NCBI GenBank assembly: GCA_964016985.1
Contig: OZ024823.1
Location: 65,182,514 to 65,246,513, forward strand
Origin: Anodontia alba
Lineage: Eukaryota; Mollusca; Bivalvia; Lucinida; Lucinidae
Reading direction: 5' to 3'
Length of the DNA: 64,000 bases
The translations under genes were made by a program, and so were the position numbers. Positions 11,119 to 23,400 of this stretch are shown here, piece by piece. Within the stretch, counting starts at the first letter, position 1; every line of letters starts with the position of its first letter. The notes under the pieces were generated by a model. The model was not told the DNA's origin, did no database searches, and worked only from the letters and a program-made list of their open reading frames with translations.

Positions 11119-13043
11119 ACAAGAGGCCCACGGGCCACGGGTCGCTCACCTGAGTGACATAGCCACTGCAGATATGCAGATGAAATGCAACATTTTTCCA
11201 ATCCTGTCATCGCAACTAATGAAAAGATCATCCTTTAAGCAGTTCTTAATTTTGAAGAAGAATATTATATATGGTATGACAGTCAATGGAGCATGATCAT
11301 TTGAACAAACTCTCAATCACATTTCACAGTAGGATCAATGTGAAATTTGGTGGCAATTGGCCAAGTGGTTTCTGAAGAATCATGCCAGCACAGTGGCAGG
11401 GATATATAATAAACATAAACAAGATGGCAGCCACCTTGGATTTCCAATCAGAATGATTTTAGCTACTGTTGATCTACAAGTCACCTCAATACTGCCAATG
11501 AACTTTGTGTCAATTGCCCTTTCGGTTCAGGAGAAAAAGTTCAAAACAGATTTTCAAGATGGCCGCTATAGCCGCAATTTGGGATTTCCTATCGCAACGA
11601 TTTGAGCTATTTTTGATCTACAAGTCACCCCGATGCTTCCTACCAAGTTTCGAGTCAACTGGCCTTTCAGTTCAGAAGAAGAAGGGAAAAATAGATTTTC
11701 AAGATGGCCGCCATCTTGGATTTCCGATCGGAATGATTTTAGCTATTTTTATATCTACAAGTCATCCCGATGCTTCCTACCAATTTTCAAATCAACTGGC
11801 CCTTTGGTTCAGGAAAATAAGCAAAAAAAAGAGTTTCCAGATGGCCGCCATGACGATCAAAACAATTTAAGCTATTTTAGATCTACAAGTCACCCAAATG
11901 CTTCCTACCAAGTTTCACCCGAATGCTTCCTACCAAGTTTCGAGTCAAATGGCCCTTCAGTTCAGGAGAAGAAGCGAAAAATAGATTTTCAAGATGGCTG
12001 TCATGGTGGCCATCTTGGATTTCTGATAGGGACGATTTTAGCTATTTTTGATCTACAGTCACCCTAATGCTTCCTACCAAGTTTAAAGTCAATAAGCCTT
12101 TCGGTTCAGGAGAAGAAGTGAAAAATTTCCAATCGGAACGATTTTAGCAATTTTTAATCTATAAGTCACCCCGATGCTTCCGACCAAGTTTCAAATCAAT
12201 TGGCTTTTGGGTTTAGGAGAAGAAGGGGAAAAATAGATTTTCATGATGGCCACCATGGCGGCCATCTTGGATTTCCAATCAGCATGATTTTAGCTATTTT
12301 TGATCTACAAGTCACCCTGATGCTTCCTACCAAGCTTGGAATCAATTGGCCTTTCGGCTCAGGAGAAGAAGCGAAAAATAGATTTTCAAGATGGCGGCAA
12401 TGGCAGCCATCTTGCATGTCCAATTGGAACTATTTTAGCTACTTTTGATCTACAAGTCACCCCGATGCTTCATACCAAGTTTCGAGAATTGGCATTTGGG
12501 GTTAGGAGAAGAAGCGAAAAACAGATTTTCAAGATAGCCGCCATGGCGGTCATCTTGGATTTACGATCGGCACGATTTTAGCTATTTTTGATCTACAAGT
12601 CACCCTGATGCTTCCTAGCAAGTTTGGAGTCAATTGGCCTTTCGGTTCAGGAGAAGAAGCAAAAAATAGATTTTCAAGATGGTTGCCATGGCTGCCATCT
12701 GGGATTTCTGATCGGAACAAGTTTAGCTATTTTTGATCTACAAGTCACCCCGATGCTTCCTAGCAAGTTTGTAGTCAATTGGCCTTTCGGTTCAGGAGAA
12801 GCAAAAAATATATTTTCAAGATGGCGCCATCTTGGATTTCAGATCGGCACGATTTTAGCTATTTTTTTTCTACAAGTCACCCCGATGCTTCCTACCAAGT
12901 ATCAAGTCAATTGGCCCAGGAATGTTTGAGGAGTAGGCTTTTAAAGCAATTGTTGCGCCGCACGACGGACGACACACGATGGACGACGGACATTGACTGA
13001 CCACAATAGCTCACCATGAGCACTTCGTGCTCAGGAGAGCTAA
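11119..13043 (+). mobile_element. A-type tandem-repeat element, complete
   Basis: The head at 11119 reads ACAAGAGGCCCACGGGCC then GGGTCGCTCACCTGAGTGAC. A leader of about 270 bp is followed by about 11 A units. The last unit passes into the diverged block CCAGGAATGTTTGAGGAGTA, a segment rich in GACGGAC-like words, and the hairpin GAGCAC-TTC-GTGCTC. It ends AGGAGAGCTAA at 13043. About 1.9 kb, with no open frame that looks coding. Non-autonomous; Helitron-like by inference from the ends. Confidence 0.8.
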
Positions 13044-14018
13044 TAAGCCCCACCCCCTAGCGGCCATGTTTTCTGACGAATCATGACGGTTTGAACAATC
13101 TTGGTAGAGGGTCACCAAAGCAACATTCCTGTCAAGTTACATTGAACTCGAGCCAACGGTTTCTTATGAGAAGATTTTTAAAATTTTCTTTATAGATATA
13201 TAGGGAAAATATGCCCCGCCCCCTAGCGGCCATGTTTTTTGACGAATCATGACGGCTTGAACAATCTTGGTAGAGGGTCACCAAAGCAACATTCCTGCCA
13301 AGTTATATTGAAATTGGTTCATTGGTTTCTGACAAGAAGATTTTTAAACTTTTCTATATAAATATATAGGGAAAATAAGCCCCGCCCCCCTGGCGGCCAA
13401 GTTTTATGACGAATCCAAATGGCTTGAACAATCTTGATAGAGGATCACCAAACGAACATTTCTGCAAAATTATATTGAAATCAGTCCAGTGGTTTCTGAC
13501 AAGAAGATTTTTAAAGTTTTCTATATAGATATATAGGGAAAATAAGCCCCGCAGCCATGTTTTTTGACGAATCCAAATGGCTTGAACAATCTTAGTAAAG
13601 GATCACCAAAGGAACATTTCTGTAAAATTATATAGAAATCGGTTCAGTGGTTTCTGACAAGAAGATTTTGTAAGTTTTCTATATAGATATAAAGGGAAAA
13701 TAAGCCCCGCCCCCCTGGCGGCCATGTTTTTTGACGAATCCAAATGGCTTGAACAATCTTGGCAGAGGATCACCAAAGGAACACTTCTGCAAAATTATAT
13801 TGAAATTGGTCCAGTGGTTTCTGACAAGAAGATTTTTAAAGTTTTCTATATAGATATATAGGGAAAATAAGCCGCGCCCCCTGGCGGCCATGTTTTTTCA
13901 CGAATCCAAATGGCTTGAACAATCTTGGTAGAGGATCACCAAAGGAACATTTCTGCAAAATTATATTGAAATCGGTCCAGCAGTTTCTGACAAGAAGATT
14001 TTTTAAGTTTTTAGTTAA
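13044..14018 (+). repeat. G-repeat array
   Basis: About six direct repeats of 165-170 bp; two copies of GCGGCCATGTTTTTT lie 166 bp apart at 13718 and 13884. The unit reads GCGGCCATG, ACGAATC, CTTGAACAATCTTGGTAGAG, TCACCAAAG, then AATTGG, GGTTTCTGACAAGAAGATTT and TATAGATATATAGGGAAAAT. No 5' head is present: it follows directly on the tail of the preceding element. It is cut by the next element at 14019. Confidence 0.8.
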
Positions 14019-15525
14019 ACAAGAGGCCCAGGGGCCACGGTTCGCTCACCTGAGTGACATAGCCACTGCAGACATGCAGATGTTATGCAACATTTTTCCA
14101 ATCCTATCATCGCAACTATTGAAAATATCATCATTTGAGCAGTTCTTAGTTTTGAAGAAGAATATATGGGCCTGACAGTCAATGGAGCATGATCATTTGA
14201 ATAAACTATCAATCACATTTCAACAGAAGGATCAATGTGAAATTTGGTGGAAATTGGCTAAGTGGTTTCTGAAGAATTATGATTTTATACATGTAAACAG
14301 CACAGTGGCAGGGAAATATTATAAATATAAACCAGATGATGGCCATCTTAGATTTCCAATCAGAACAATTTTAACTACTGTTGATCTACAAGTCACTTTG
14401 ATACTTTCAATATAAATGTATATGGCCCATACAAATGGGGAAGCAAATTTGACCTTGGGAGGTAAAAAGGTCAAATGTCAACATAGAACCATCATTTTAG
14501 CAATTTTGGTAGATCTCCTGTCCCCCATAATTTGTGCAAAGATTAGGACCCAGGGCTTACTTGGTTATGGAGAAGAAGATTTTTACCATATATGGGCATG
14601 GCAGCCATTTTGATCAATGGACCATACCCATTTTAGCAATCTTTCATTCTCCTGCCCACGGTGGCTCCACATGAAATTTGAGCAACACTGGCCTGGAGGC
14701 TTCAGAGGAAAAGCCATTTGAAATTATCAACATTTTTTCCATACAAATGTATGGGGCCCGTACAAATGCATACAGAAGCAAACTTGACCTCGCCGTAAAA
14801 AGGTTAAATGTCAATGTATGACAATTATTTTAGCAACTTTGGTAGACCGCCCGTTCCAGATGATATATGCAAAGATTCAGCCATAAGGCATCCTCGGTTT
14901 TGGAGAATAAGATTTTTAAATGTTTTTTCCCATACAAATGCATAAGGAAGCAAACTTGACCTTGCCGTAAAAAGGTCAAACGTCAATGTATGACCATTAT
15001 TTTAGCAATTTCGGTAGACCCCCTGTCCCCGATGATTTATGCAAAGATTCAGCCCCGAAGCATCCTCGGTTCTAGAGAAGAAGATTTTTAAAGGTTTTTA
15101 CCATATATGGGCATGGCGGCCATCTTGGTCAACGAACCGTGACCATTTTAGCAATCTTCTGTTCCCCCTATCTAAGGAGGCTCCATATGAAATTTGAGCA
15201 AAATTGGCCCAGAGGCTCCAGAGGAGAAGTTGTTTGAAATTCTGAACATTTTTCCCATACAAATGCATAAGGAAGCAAAATTGACCTTACTGTAAAAAGG
15301 TCAAATGTCAATGTACGATCATTATTTTAGCAATTTTGGTAGCCCTCCCGTTCCCGATGATATATGCAAAGATTCAGCCATAAGGCATGCTCGGTTTTGG
15401 AGAAGAAGATTTTTAAAGGTTTTTACCATATATGGGCATGGCGGCCATCTTGGTCAACAGACCGCGACTATTTTAGCAATCCTTCGTTCCCCCACCCTTA
15501 GGAGCCTTCGGCTCAGGTGAGCTAA
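14019..15525 (+). mobile_element. C-type tandem-repeat element
   Basis: The head (ACAAGAGGCCCAGGGGCC, TTCGCTCACCTGAGTGAC) and leader are nearly the same as in the A elements, followed by one A-like unit (about 14336-14410). The array then switches to repeat C, whose 322-bp unit contains CATACAAATGCATA, AAGCAAACTTGACCT, CCATTATTTTAGCAA, GGAGAAGAAGATTTTTAAAG, ATATATGGGCATGGCGGCC and GGAGGCTCCATATGAAATTT. It ends with a short hairpin GAGCC-TTCG-GCTC and AGGTGAGCTAA at 15525, without the usual ACGGACGG-rich segment. Confidence 0.8.
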
Positions 15526-16173
15526 TTAAATTGAAAAAGGGCCATAACTCTGCCAAAATTTCGCGGATGATTACCAATATAGAACTTGCCCTGTATTTTA
15601 CAGTGATATATCCTTCTACAAATTTCAGATGAAATTAATGCATTCCTTCAGAATTTATTGAACTGAAACTAATTTCATAAACCAACAACAAAAACTAAGT
15701 CGAAAAAGAACCATAATTCAGCCAAAATTTTGCAAATGATTACCAATATCAAACTTGACCTGTATTTTACAATGATATAAACTTCTGCAGACTCTGAATG
15801 AAATCAATGCATCCCTTCAAAAGTTACTGAGTGGAAATGAAAAGTTTGATGACTACACCTACGATGCTGACGGCGCAGTGCCGACGCGGACAACATGATT
15901 CGTAGGTGTCTGACATGCTATGCAGGCCACAAAAAAAAAACGTGAAACAATAATGCCCCACAATTATCCTGTCGTGGGTAGCTAATGCGGTCAAAAATTG
16001 ATAAAATTTGCCCATTAGCAATCTCAAACCAGATAACCACAATATCAATGCACATACCAAGTTTGGTGAACATCCATTGACATTTACTCAAGTTATCGTC
16101 CAGGACGGGCAGACACATGGATGACAAACATGATACCATAATACCCTGCCACTATTGTGTCGCGAGGTATAAA
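15526..16173 (+). repeat. Two diverged repeats and a GGTATAAA-type tail
   Basis: Two related units (15534- and 15699-) contain CCATAACTCTGCCAAAATTT and GATTACCAATAT, about 165 bp apart. From 15858 there are words such as GACGGCGCAGTGCCGACG, and from 15960 a unit related to the repeat at 38.0-38.8 kb (CCCATTAGCAATC, CATACCAAGTTTGGTGAA). The end is an imperfect hairpin, ATACCCTGCCAC...GAGGTAT at 16141-16170. This is the remnant of another element family, with no head seen. Confidence 0.6.
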
Positions 16174-18715
16174 ACAAGAGGGCTAAGATGGCCCTGTATT
16201 GCTCACCTGACTACCAGCCAAGTTTGACTTAATTGGCCTTTTGGTTCAAGAGAAGAAGTTCAATATTGATTTCCAAGATGGCCCTCATCTTGGATTTCCA
16301 ATCAGAATGATTTTAGCTACTTTTGATCTACAAGTCATCTCGATACTTCCAATTAAGTTCAAGTCAATTGCAATTTTGGTTCAGGAGAAAAAAATTAAAA
16401 ATATAATTTCAACATGGCTGCTAGGGCCACCATCTTTTATTTCCAATCAGAATGATTTTAGCTAATTTTGATCTACAAGGCACCCCGATACATCCCATCA
16501 AGTTTCGAGTCAATGGGCCTTTCTATTCAGAAGCGAAAAATAGATTTTCAACATGGCAACTGTGGGGGCCATCTTGTATTTCCAATCAGAACGAATTTTA
16601 GCTATTTTTTATCTACAAGTCACCCCGATGCTTCCTACCCAGTGTCAAGTCAACTGGCCTTTTGGTTCAGGAGATGCGCAAAATACATTTCCAAGATAGC
16701 AGCCATGAAGGCCATCTTGGATTTCAGATCGGAATGATTTTAGCTATTTTTTTATCTACAAGTCACCCTGATGCTTCCTACGAAGTTTTGAGTCAATTAG
16801 CCTTTCGGTTCTGGAGAAGAAGGGAAAAATAGACTTTCCTGATGGCAGCCATGGCAGCCATTTCAGATATCTGACTGGAAAATTTTTAGCTATATTTGAT
16901 CTACAAGTCACCCCAATGCTTCCTACCAAGTTTCAAGTTAGTTTGTTTTTCATTTCAGGAGAAGAAGTGAAAAATAGATTTTTAAGATGGTGGCCATCTT
17001 GGATTTTCTATCAGTACAATTTTAGCTAATTTTGATCTACAAGTCACCCCTATGCTTTCTGCCAAGCTTCAAGTCAATTGGCTTTTTGGTTCAGGAGAAG
17101 AAGTGAAAAATAGATTTTCAAGATGGCGGCCATAGCGGTCATCTTGGATTTCTGACTGGAACGATATTTTAGCTTTTTTGATCAACAAGTCACCACGCCT
17201 TTTCCTACGAAGTTTCAAGTCAATTTGCCTTTCGGTTCAGGGGAAGAAATGAAAAATAGATTTTCAAGATGGTGGCCATGAAAGCCACCGTGGATTTTCG
17301 ATCGTGAATAATTTTAGCTATTTTTGATCTACAAGTCACCCTGATGCTTCCTACCAAGTTTCAAGTCAATTGGCCTATCTATTCAGGAGATGAAGCAAAA
17401 AATAGAGTTTCAAGATGGCCTCTTAGCTATCCAATCATAACAATTTTAGCTATTTTTTATCCACAAGTCACCCCTATGCTTCCTATAAGCCTTTCGGTTC
17501 AGGAGAAGCGAAATATAGATTTTCAAGATGGCCTCCATGGAGGTCATTTTCAATTTCTGATTGGAACGATTTTAGCTATTTTTGATCTTCAAGTCACCCT
17601 GATGCTTCCTACCAAGTTTCGAGTCAATTGGCCTTTCAGTTCAGGAGAAGAAGGGGAAAATAGATTTTCAAGATAGTTGCCATGGTGGCCATCTTGGTTT
17701 TCCGACTGGAACGATATTGGTTTATTTTTTATCTACCAGTCACCCCGATGCTTCAAACCAAGTTTAAAGTTCAAATATTATCTGTAAAGAGTTATGGAAA
17801 TATAATGGATGAGTGATTGTGAAAAAGGTGCATTATCTATCTTTCAAGGGAAATATATATTTATAAAGGTATGATCATATGAACAAGAATGAGAGAATAG
17901 TGCACATGATGAGTAGCAAGATGGCTGTAAGATGGATAAAAGAAATTGCTTTTGTATCTTTTAGGATAGCCCGGGTCTAAAAAGAGATTTGCAACAGCTA
18001 AAGGGAATAAAATTTACACATAAAAAAAAAAAACAAAAAAAAACAACAACTTTAAACGTCAATTAGCCTTTCCATTCAGAAGTGAAAAATAGATTTTCAA
18101 GATGGCGGCCATGGTGGCCATCTTTGATTATCAATTGGAAATCTTTTAGCTATTTTTGACCTATAAGTCACCCTGATGCTTCCTACTTTCATGTCAATTG
18201 GCCTTTCAGTTCAGGAGAAGAAGCCAAAAAGAGATTCTCAAAATGGCGGCCATCTTGGATTTCCCATCAGTACAATTTAGCTATTTTTGATCTACCAGTC
18301 ACCCTGATGCTTCCTACTAAGTTTTGAGTCAACTGGCCTTTCAGTTCAGGAGTGTAAAGTAGAATTTCAAGATGGCCGCCATGGCAGCCATTTTGAGTTT
18401 CCTATCAGAAGGATTTAGCTACTTTTGATCTACAGGTCACCCCTTTGCTCCCTAACTTCAAGTCAATTGGTCTTTCTGTTCTGGAGAAGAAGCGAAAAAG
18501 TAGATTTTCAAGACTGTCGCCATGGTGGCCATTTTGGAATGATTTTAGCTACTTTTTGATCTACAAGTCACTCCAATGCTTCCTACCAAGTTTAGAGTAA
18601 ATTGGTCCAGGGTTACAGGAGAAGTAGGCTTTTAAAGCAACTTTTGACGCCGCACTCCGCATGATGGACGATGCACTGACCGACCACAATAGCTCACCTT
18701 GAGCACTTGAGCTAA
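16174..18715 (+). mobile_element. A-type tandem-repeat element with internal insertion
   Basis: The head at 16174 is ACAAGAGGGCTAAGATGGCC, a different hairpin sequence (GGGC...GCCC), then ATTGCTCACCTGAC. About 15 A units follow. The array is broken at about 17768-18055 by sequence unlike A, including an A-rich tract at 18021-18052. The tail (18600-18715) has the usual block and ends TGAGCACTTGAGCTAA; the hairpin loop and one arm are reduced, suggesting decay. Confidence 0.75.
17768..18055. other. Insertion of unassigned sequence within A array
   Basis: About 290 bp of AT-rich sequence unlike the flanking A units, ending in an A-rich run (18021-18052). The A-rich end hints at a retroposed segment, but I see no clear target-site duplication and no coding frame. 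Confidence 0.4.
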
Positions 18716-19577
18716 AAACAAGACTTTCTGAAGACCTACCTAAATGGATTGAGAATAGGACAAAATTTGACAGTGAATGACTTCTACAAGATTGAATTCA
18801 ACAAGTGTAATCATTTCAATGTGTGTCATTATGTTACTAAGTGTTCATTTTTTAAAGGTCAAACAACATAACCTTTTGTGCAAATGTAAAAACAAGAATG
18901 GATTTCCAATCAGCATGATTTTAGCTACTTTTTATCTACAAGTGACCTCTAAACTTCCAAGGAAGCTTTGAGTCAATTGGTCTTTTGGTTCAGGACAAAA
19001 AAGTTCAAAATAGATTTTCAACACAGCTGCTAGGGCCACCATCTTGGTTTTCCAATCAGAATGATTCTAGGTAATTTTCATCTACAAGTCACCCTGATAT
19101 TTCCTATCAAATGTCAAGTCAATTGGCCTTTCTGTTCAGAAGAAGTTTAAAATAGATTTTCAAAATGGCAACTGTGGCTGCCATAATGGATTGCCAATAT
19201 GAACAAATTTAGCTACTTTTGATCTTCAAGACACCCAAATACTTCCTATCAAGTTTCGAGTCAATGGGCCTTTTGGTTCAGGAGAAGAAGTGCAAAATAG
19301 ATTTCTAAGACAGTGGCCTGGACAGCCATCTTGGATTTCCGATTGGAACGATTTTAGATATTTTTGATCTACAAGTCACCCTGGTGCTTTCTACCAAGTT
19401 TCGAGTAAATTGGCCATTCTGTTCAGAAGTGCAAAACAGATTTCCAAGATAGAGACCAAGGCTGCCATCTTGGATTTCTGATCAGAAAGATTTTAGTTGT
19501 TTTTTATCTATAAGCCACCCAAATGCTTCTTACCAAGTTTCAAGTCAAATGGCCTTTCCGTTCAGAAGAAGAGGCTA
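18716..19577 (+). repeat. Unassigned 180 bp, then A-array fragment
   Basis: 18716-18895 holds nothing I recognise. From 18896 about five A units follow, with short forms (missing parts of GAGAAGAAG) and no head. The fragment ends GAGGCTAA immediately before the ACAAG of the next head. Confidence 0.6.
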
Positions 19578-19723
19578 ACAAGAGGCCCATGGGCCACAAC
19601 GCTCACCTGAGTTAACTGCTATAAGTTAATCAGGTCCTTTACTCATCATTCCCTATCAGTCTGTCAAGTTTCAAGGCATTAAAATGCTGAAATTTTCAAA
19701 GGGCCATAAGTAAAAAAAAAAAA
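19578..19723 (+). mobile_element. B-type head, truncated
   Basis: The head ACAAGAGGCCCATGGGCC with CAACGCTCACCTGAGTTAAC and the leader seen at 2010 (CATCATTCCCTATCAGTC, CAAGTTTCAAGGCATTAAAA). It is cut off after an A run at 19711-19723 by the next head at 19724, so only about 146 bp remain. Confidence 0.75.
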
Positions 19724-21830
19724 ACAAGAGGCCCATGGGCCACGGCTCGCTCACCTGAGTGACATAGCCACTGCAGACATGCAGATGTTATGCAACATTT
19801 TTCCAATCCTATCATCGCAACTAATGAAAATATCATCATTTGAGCAGTTCTTAGTTTTGAAGAAGAATATATGGGCCCGACAGTCAATGGAGCATGATCA
19901 TTTGAATAAACTATCAATCACATTTCAACAGTAGGATCAATGTGAAATTTGGTGTAAATTGGCTAAGTGGTTTTTCTGAAGAATCATGATTTTATACATG
20001 TAAACAGCACAGTGGCAGGGAAATATAATAAATATAAACAAGATGATGGCCATCTTAGTTTTCCAATCAGAACAATTTTAACTACTGCTGATCTACAAGT
20101 CACTTCGATACTTTCAATATAAATGTATATGACCCATACAAATGAATGGGGAAGCAAATTTGACCTTGGAGGCGAAAAGGTCAAATGTCAACATAGAACC
20201 ATCATTTTAGCTATTTTGGTAGATCTCCTGTCCCCTATAATTTGTGCAAAGATAAGGGCCCAGGGCTTATTTGGTTATGGAGAAGAAGATTTTTAAAGGT
20301 TTTTACCATATATGGGCATGGCAGCCATTTTGATCAATGGACCATGCCCATTTTAGCAATCTTTCATTCTCCTGCCCAAGGAGGCTCCGAATGAAATTTG
20401 AGCAACACTGGCCCGGAGGCTTCAGAGGAAAAGTCATTTGAAATTATCAACATTTTTTCCATACAAATGTAGGGGGCCCATACAAATGCATACAGAAGCA
20501 AACTTGACCTCGCCGTAAAAAGGTTAAATGTCAATGTATGACAATTATTTTAGCAATTTTGGTAGACCGCCCGTTCTCGATGATATATGCAAAGATTCAG
20601 CCATAAGCCATCCTCGGTTTTGGAGAATAAGATTTTTAAATATTTTTTCCCAGACAAATGCATAGGGAAGCAAACTTGACCTTCCCGTAAAAAGGTCAAA
20701 TGTCAATGTACGACCATTATTTTAGCAACTTTGGTAGACCCCACGTCCCCGATGATTTATGCAAAGATTCAGCCCCAAAGCATCCTCGGTTCTGGAGAAG
20801 ATTTTTTAAGGTTTTTACCATATATGGGCATGGCGGCCATCTTGGTCAACGAACTGCGACCATTTTAGCAATCTTTCGTTCCCCCAACCTAAGGAGGCTC
20901 CATATGAAATTTGAGCAAAATTGGCCCAGAGGCTCCAGAGGAGAAGTTGTTTGATTTTTGATTGTGTTGGGGTTTAACGACACGTCAACCCTTGAGGGTC
21001 ATTTTGTGTCGTCTCCCAGAGAAAGGGAGAAAAGAGATAGAAGAGACAGTAGAAGAGATAAAAGAGAGGGACAGGGAAGAAAGAGGAACAGGAATGAAAG
21101 TGAAGAAACAGAAGAAATAAAAACATTCCCCCTCTACCCTTACCCACTACAAGGATAGCAGGCCTTGCCCAACTGTAAGCCAATATCAGCTGGACACCCC
21201 GGTGATGTAAGATACACAGCACCTTCGCACCACCCGACCACCCCCGAGAAGTTGTTTGAAATTCTGAACATTTTTCCCATACAAATGCATAAGGAAGCAA
21301 AATTGACCTTACCGTAAAAAGGTCAAATGTCAATGTACGACCATTATTTTAGCAACTTTGGTAGCCCTCCCGTTCCCAATGATATATGCAAAGATTCAGC
21401 CACAAGGTATGCTTGGTTTTGGAGAAGAAGATTTTTAAAGATTTTGCCCATACAAATGCATAGGGAAGCAAACTTGACCTTGCCATAAAAAGTTCAAACG
21501 TCAACGTACGACAATTCTTTTAGCAATTTTGGTAGACCTCTTGTCCCTGATGATTCTTGCAAAGATTCAGCCCCAAGGCATCCTCGGTTCTAGAGAAGAA
21601 GATTTTTAAAGGTTTTTACCATATATGGGCATGGCGGCCATCTTGGTCAACAGACCGCGACTATTTTAGCAATCTTTCGTTCCCCCACCCTAAGGAGGCT
21701 CCATATGAAATCTGAGCAAAATTGGCTCAGCAGCTTCAGAGAAGTCGTTTGAAAATGTTAACGGACGGACGCACGGACGGACGAAAAGTGATCACTATAG
21801 CTCATCCTGAGCATAGCTCAGGTGAGCTAA
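19724..21830 (+). mobile_element. C-type element with nested SINE1
   Basis: A head and leader like those at 14019 and 56219 lead into repeat C, interrupted at 20955 by a SINE1. The tail (21763-21830) has GGACGGACGCACGGACGGAC, AAAAGTGATCACTATAGC and the hairpin CTGAGC-ATA-GCTCAG, ending GTGAGCTAA. Without the SINE it is about 1.8 kb, the same size class as the copies at 32726 and 56219. Confidence 0.8.
20955..21245 (-). mobile_element. SINE1 copy
   Basis: A 291-bp SINE1, sense on minus, flanked by a 14-bp perfect duplication GAGAAGTTGTTTGA at 20941-20954 and 21246-21259. The duplicated target is a C-repeat unit, so the SINE landed after the array had formed. Confidence 0.9.
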
Positions 21831-21858
21831 AAAGCTGTGTTTCCGCTAACATGCTGAA

Positions 21859-23372
21859 ACAAGAGGGCCATGATGGCAGCCATCTTGGCCATGGCAGCCA
21901 TCTTGGTCTGTGGATCATAACCATTTAGCAATCTTTCGTTCTCCTGCCCCAAGGAGGCTCCACATGAAATTCAAGCAACATTGGCCCAGAGGCCACAGAG
22001 GAAACTATCAACATTTTTTCCATACAAATATATGGGGCCCATACAAATGCATATGGAAGCAAACATGATCTCACTGTAAAAAGGTCAAAGGTCAATATAA
22101 GACCATTATTTTAGCAACTTTGGTAGACCTCCCGTCCCTGATGATTTGTGCAAAGATTCACCCAAAGGCATCCTCTATTCTAGAGAAGAAGATTTTTAAG
22201 GGTTTTTACCATATAATATATGGGCATGGCAGCCATCTTGGTCATTGGACCGCAACCAGTTTAGCAATCTTTCGTTCCCCAAACCTGAGGAGGCTCCACA
22301 TAAAATTTTGAGCAACACTGACCAAGAGGCTTCAGAGGAGAAGTCATTTGAAATTCTCAACATATATGCTCATACAAATGCACAGGGAAGCAAACCTGAC
22401 CTCACCATAAAAAGATCAAACGTCAATGTACAACAATTATTTTATCAACTTTGGTAGACCTCTCGTCCCTGATGATTTGTGCAAACATTCAGCCCAAAGG
22501 CATCCTCGGTTCTGGAGAAGATTTTTAAAGGTTTTTACCATATATGGGCATGGCGGCCATCTTGGTCAATGGACCGCGACCAGTTTATCAGTCTTTCGTT
22601 CCCCCAACTTATCTAAGGAGGCTCCACATAAAATTTGAGCAACATTGGCCCAGAGGCTTCAAAGGAGAAATCGTTTGAAATTCTCAACATTTTTCCCATA
22701 CAAATGTATGGTGCACATACAAATGCATAGGGAAGCAAACTTGACCTCGCCATAAAAAGGTCAAACATCAATGTACAACAATTATTTTAGCAATTTTGGT
22801 AGACCTCTCATCCCCGATGATTTGTGCAAAGGCAGCCATCTTGGTCAATGGACCGCGACCGTTTTAGCAATCTTTTGTTCCCCAAATCTAAGGAGGCTCC
22901 ACATAAAATTTGAGCAACATTGGCTCAGAGGCTTCAGAGGAGAAGTCGTTTGAAATTCTCAACATTTTTCCTATACAAATGTATGGTGCCCATACAAATG
23001 CATAGGGAAGCAAGCTTGACCTCGCCTTAAAAAGGTTAAAGGTCAATGTACAACAATTATTTTATCAACTTTGATAGACTTCTCGTCACCGATGATTTAT
23101 GCAAAGATTCAGCCCCAAGGCATCCTCGGTTCTGGAAAAGAAGATTTTTAAAGGTTTTTACCATATATGGGCATGGCGGCCATCTTGGTCAACAGACCGC
23201 GACTATTTTAGCAATCTTTCGTTCCCCCACCCTAAGGAGGCTCCATATGAAATCTGAGCAAAATTGGCTCAGCAGCTTCAGAGAAGTCATTTGAAAATGT
23301 TAACGGACGGACGCACGGACAGACGAAAAGTGATCACTATAGCTCATCCTGAGCATAGCTCAGGTGAGCTAA
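21859..23372 (+). mobile_element. C-type element, copy 1 of a 1.54-kb tandem duplication
   Basis: The head is short: ACAAGAGGGCCATGATGG is followed at once by CAGCCATCTTGG of the C core, so the usual leader is missing. About four C units follow, some truncated, and the standard tail ends at 23372. It is separated from the previous element by a 28-bp spacer (21831-21858) containing AGCTGTGTTTCCGCTAAC. The whole block, spacer included, is repeated once more downstream. Confidence 0.8.
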
Positions 23373-23400
23373 AAAGCTGTGTTTCCGCTAACATGCTGAA

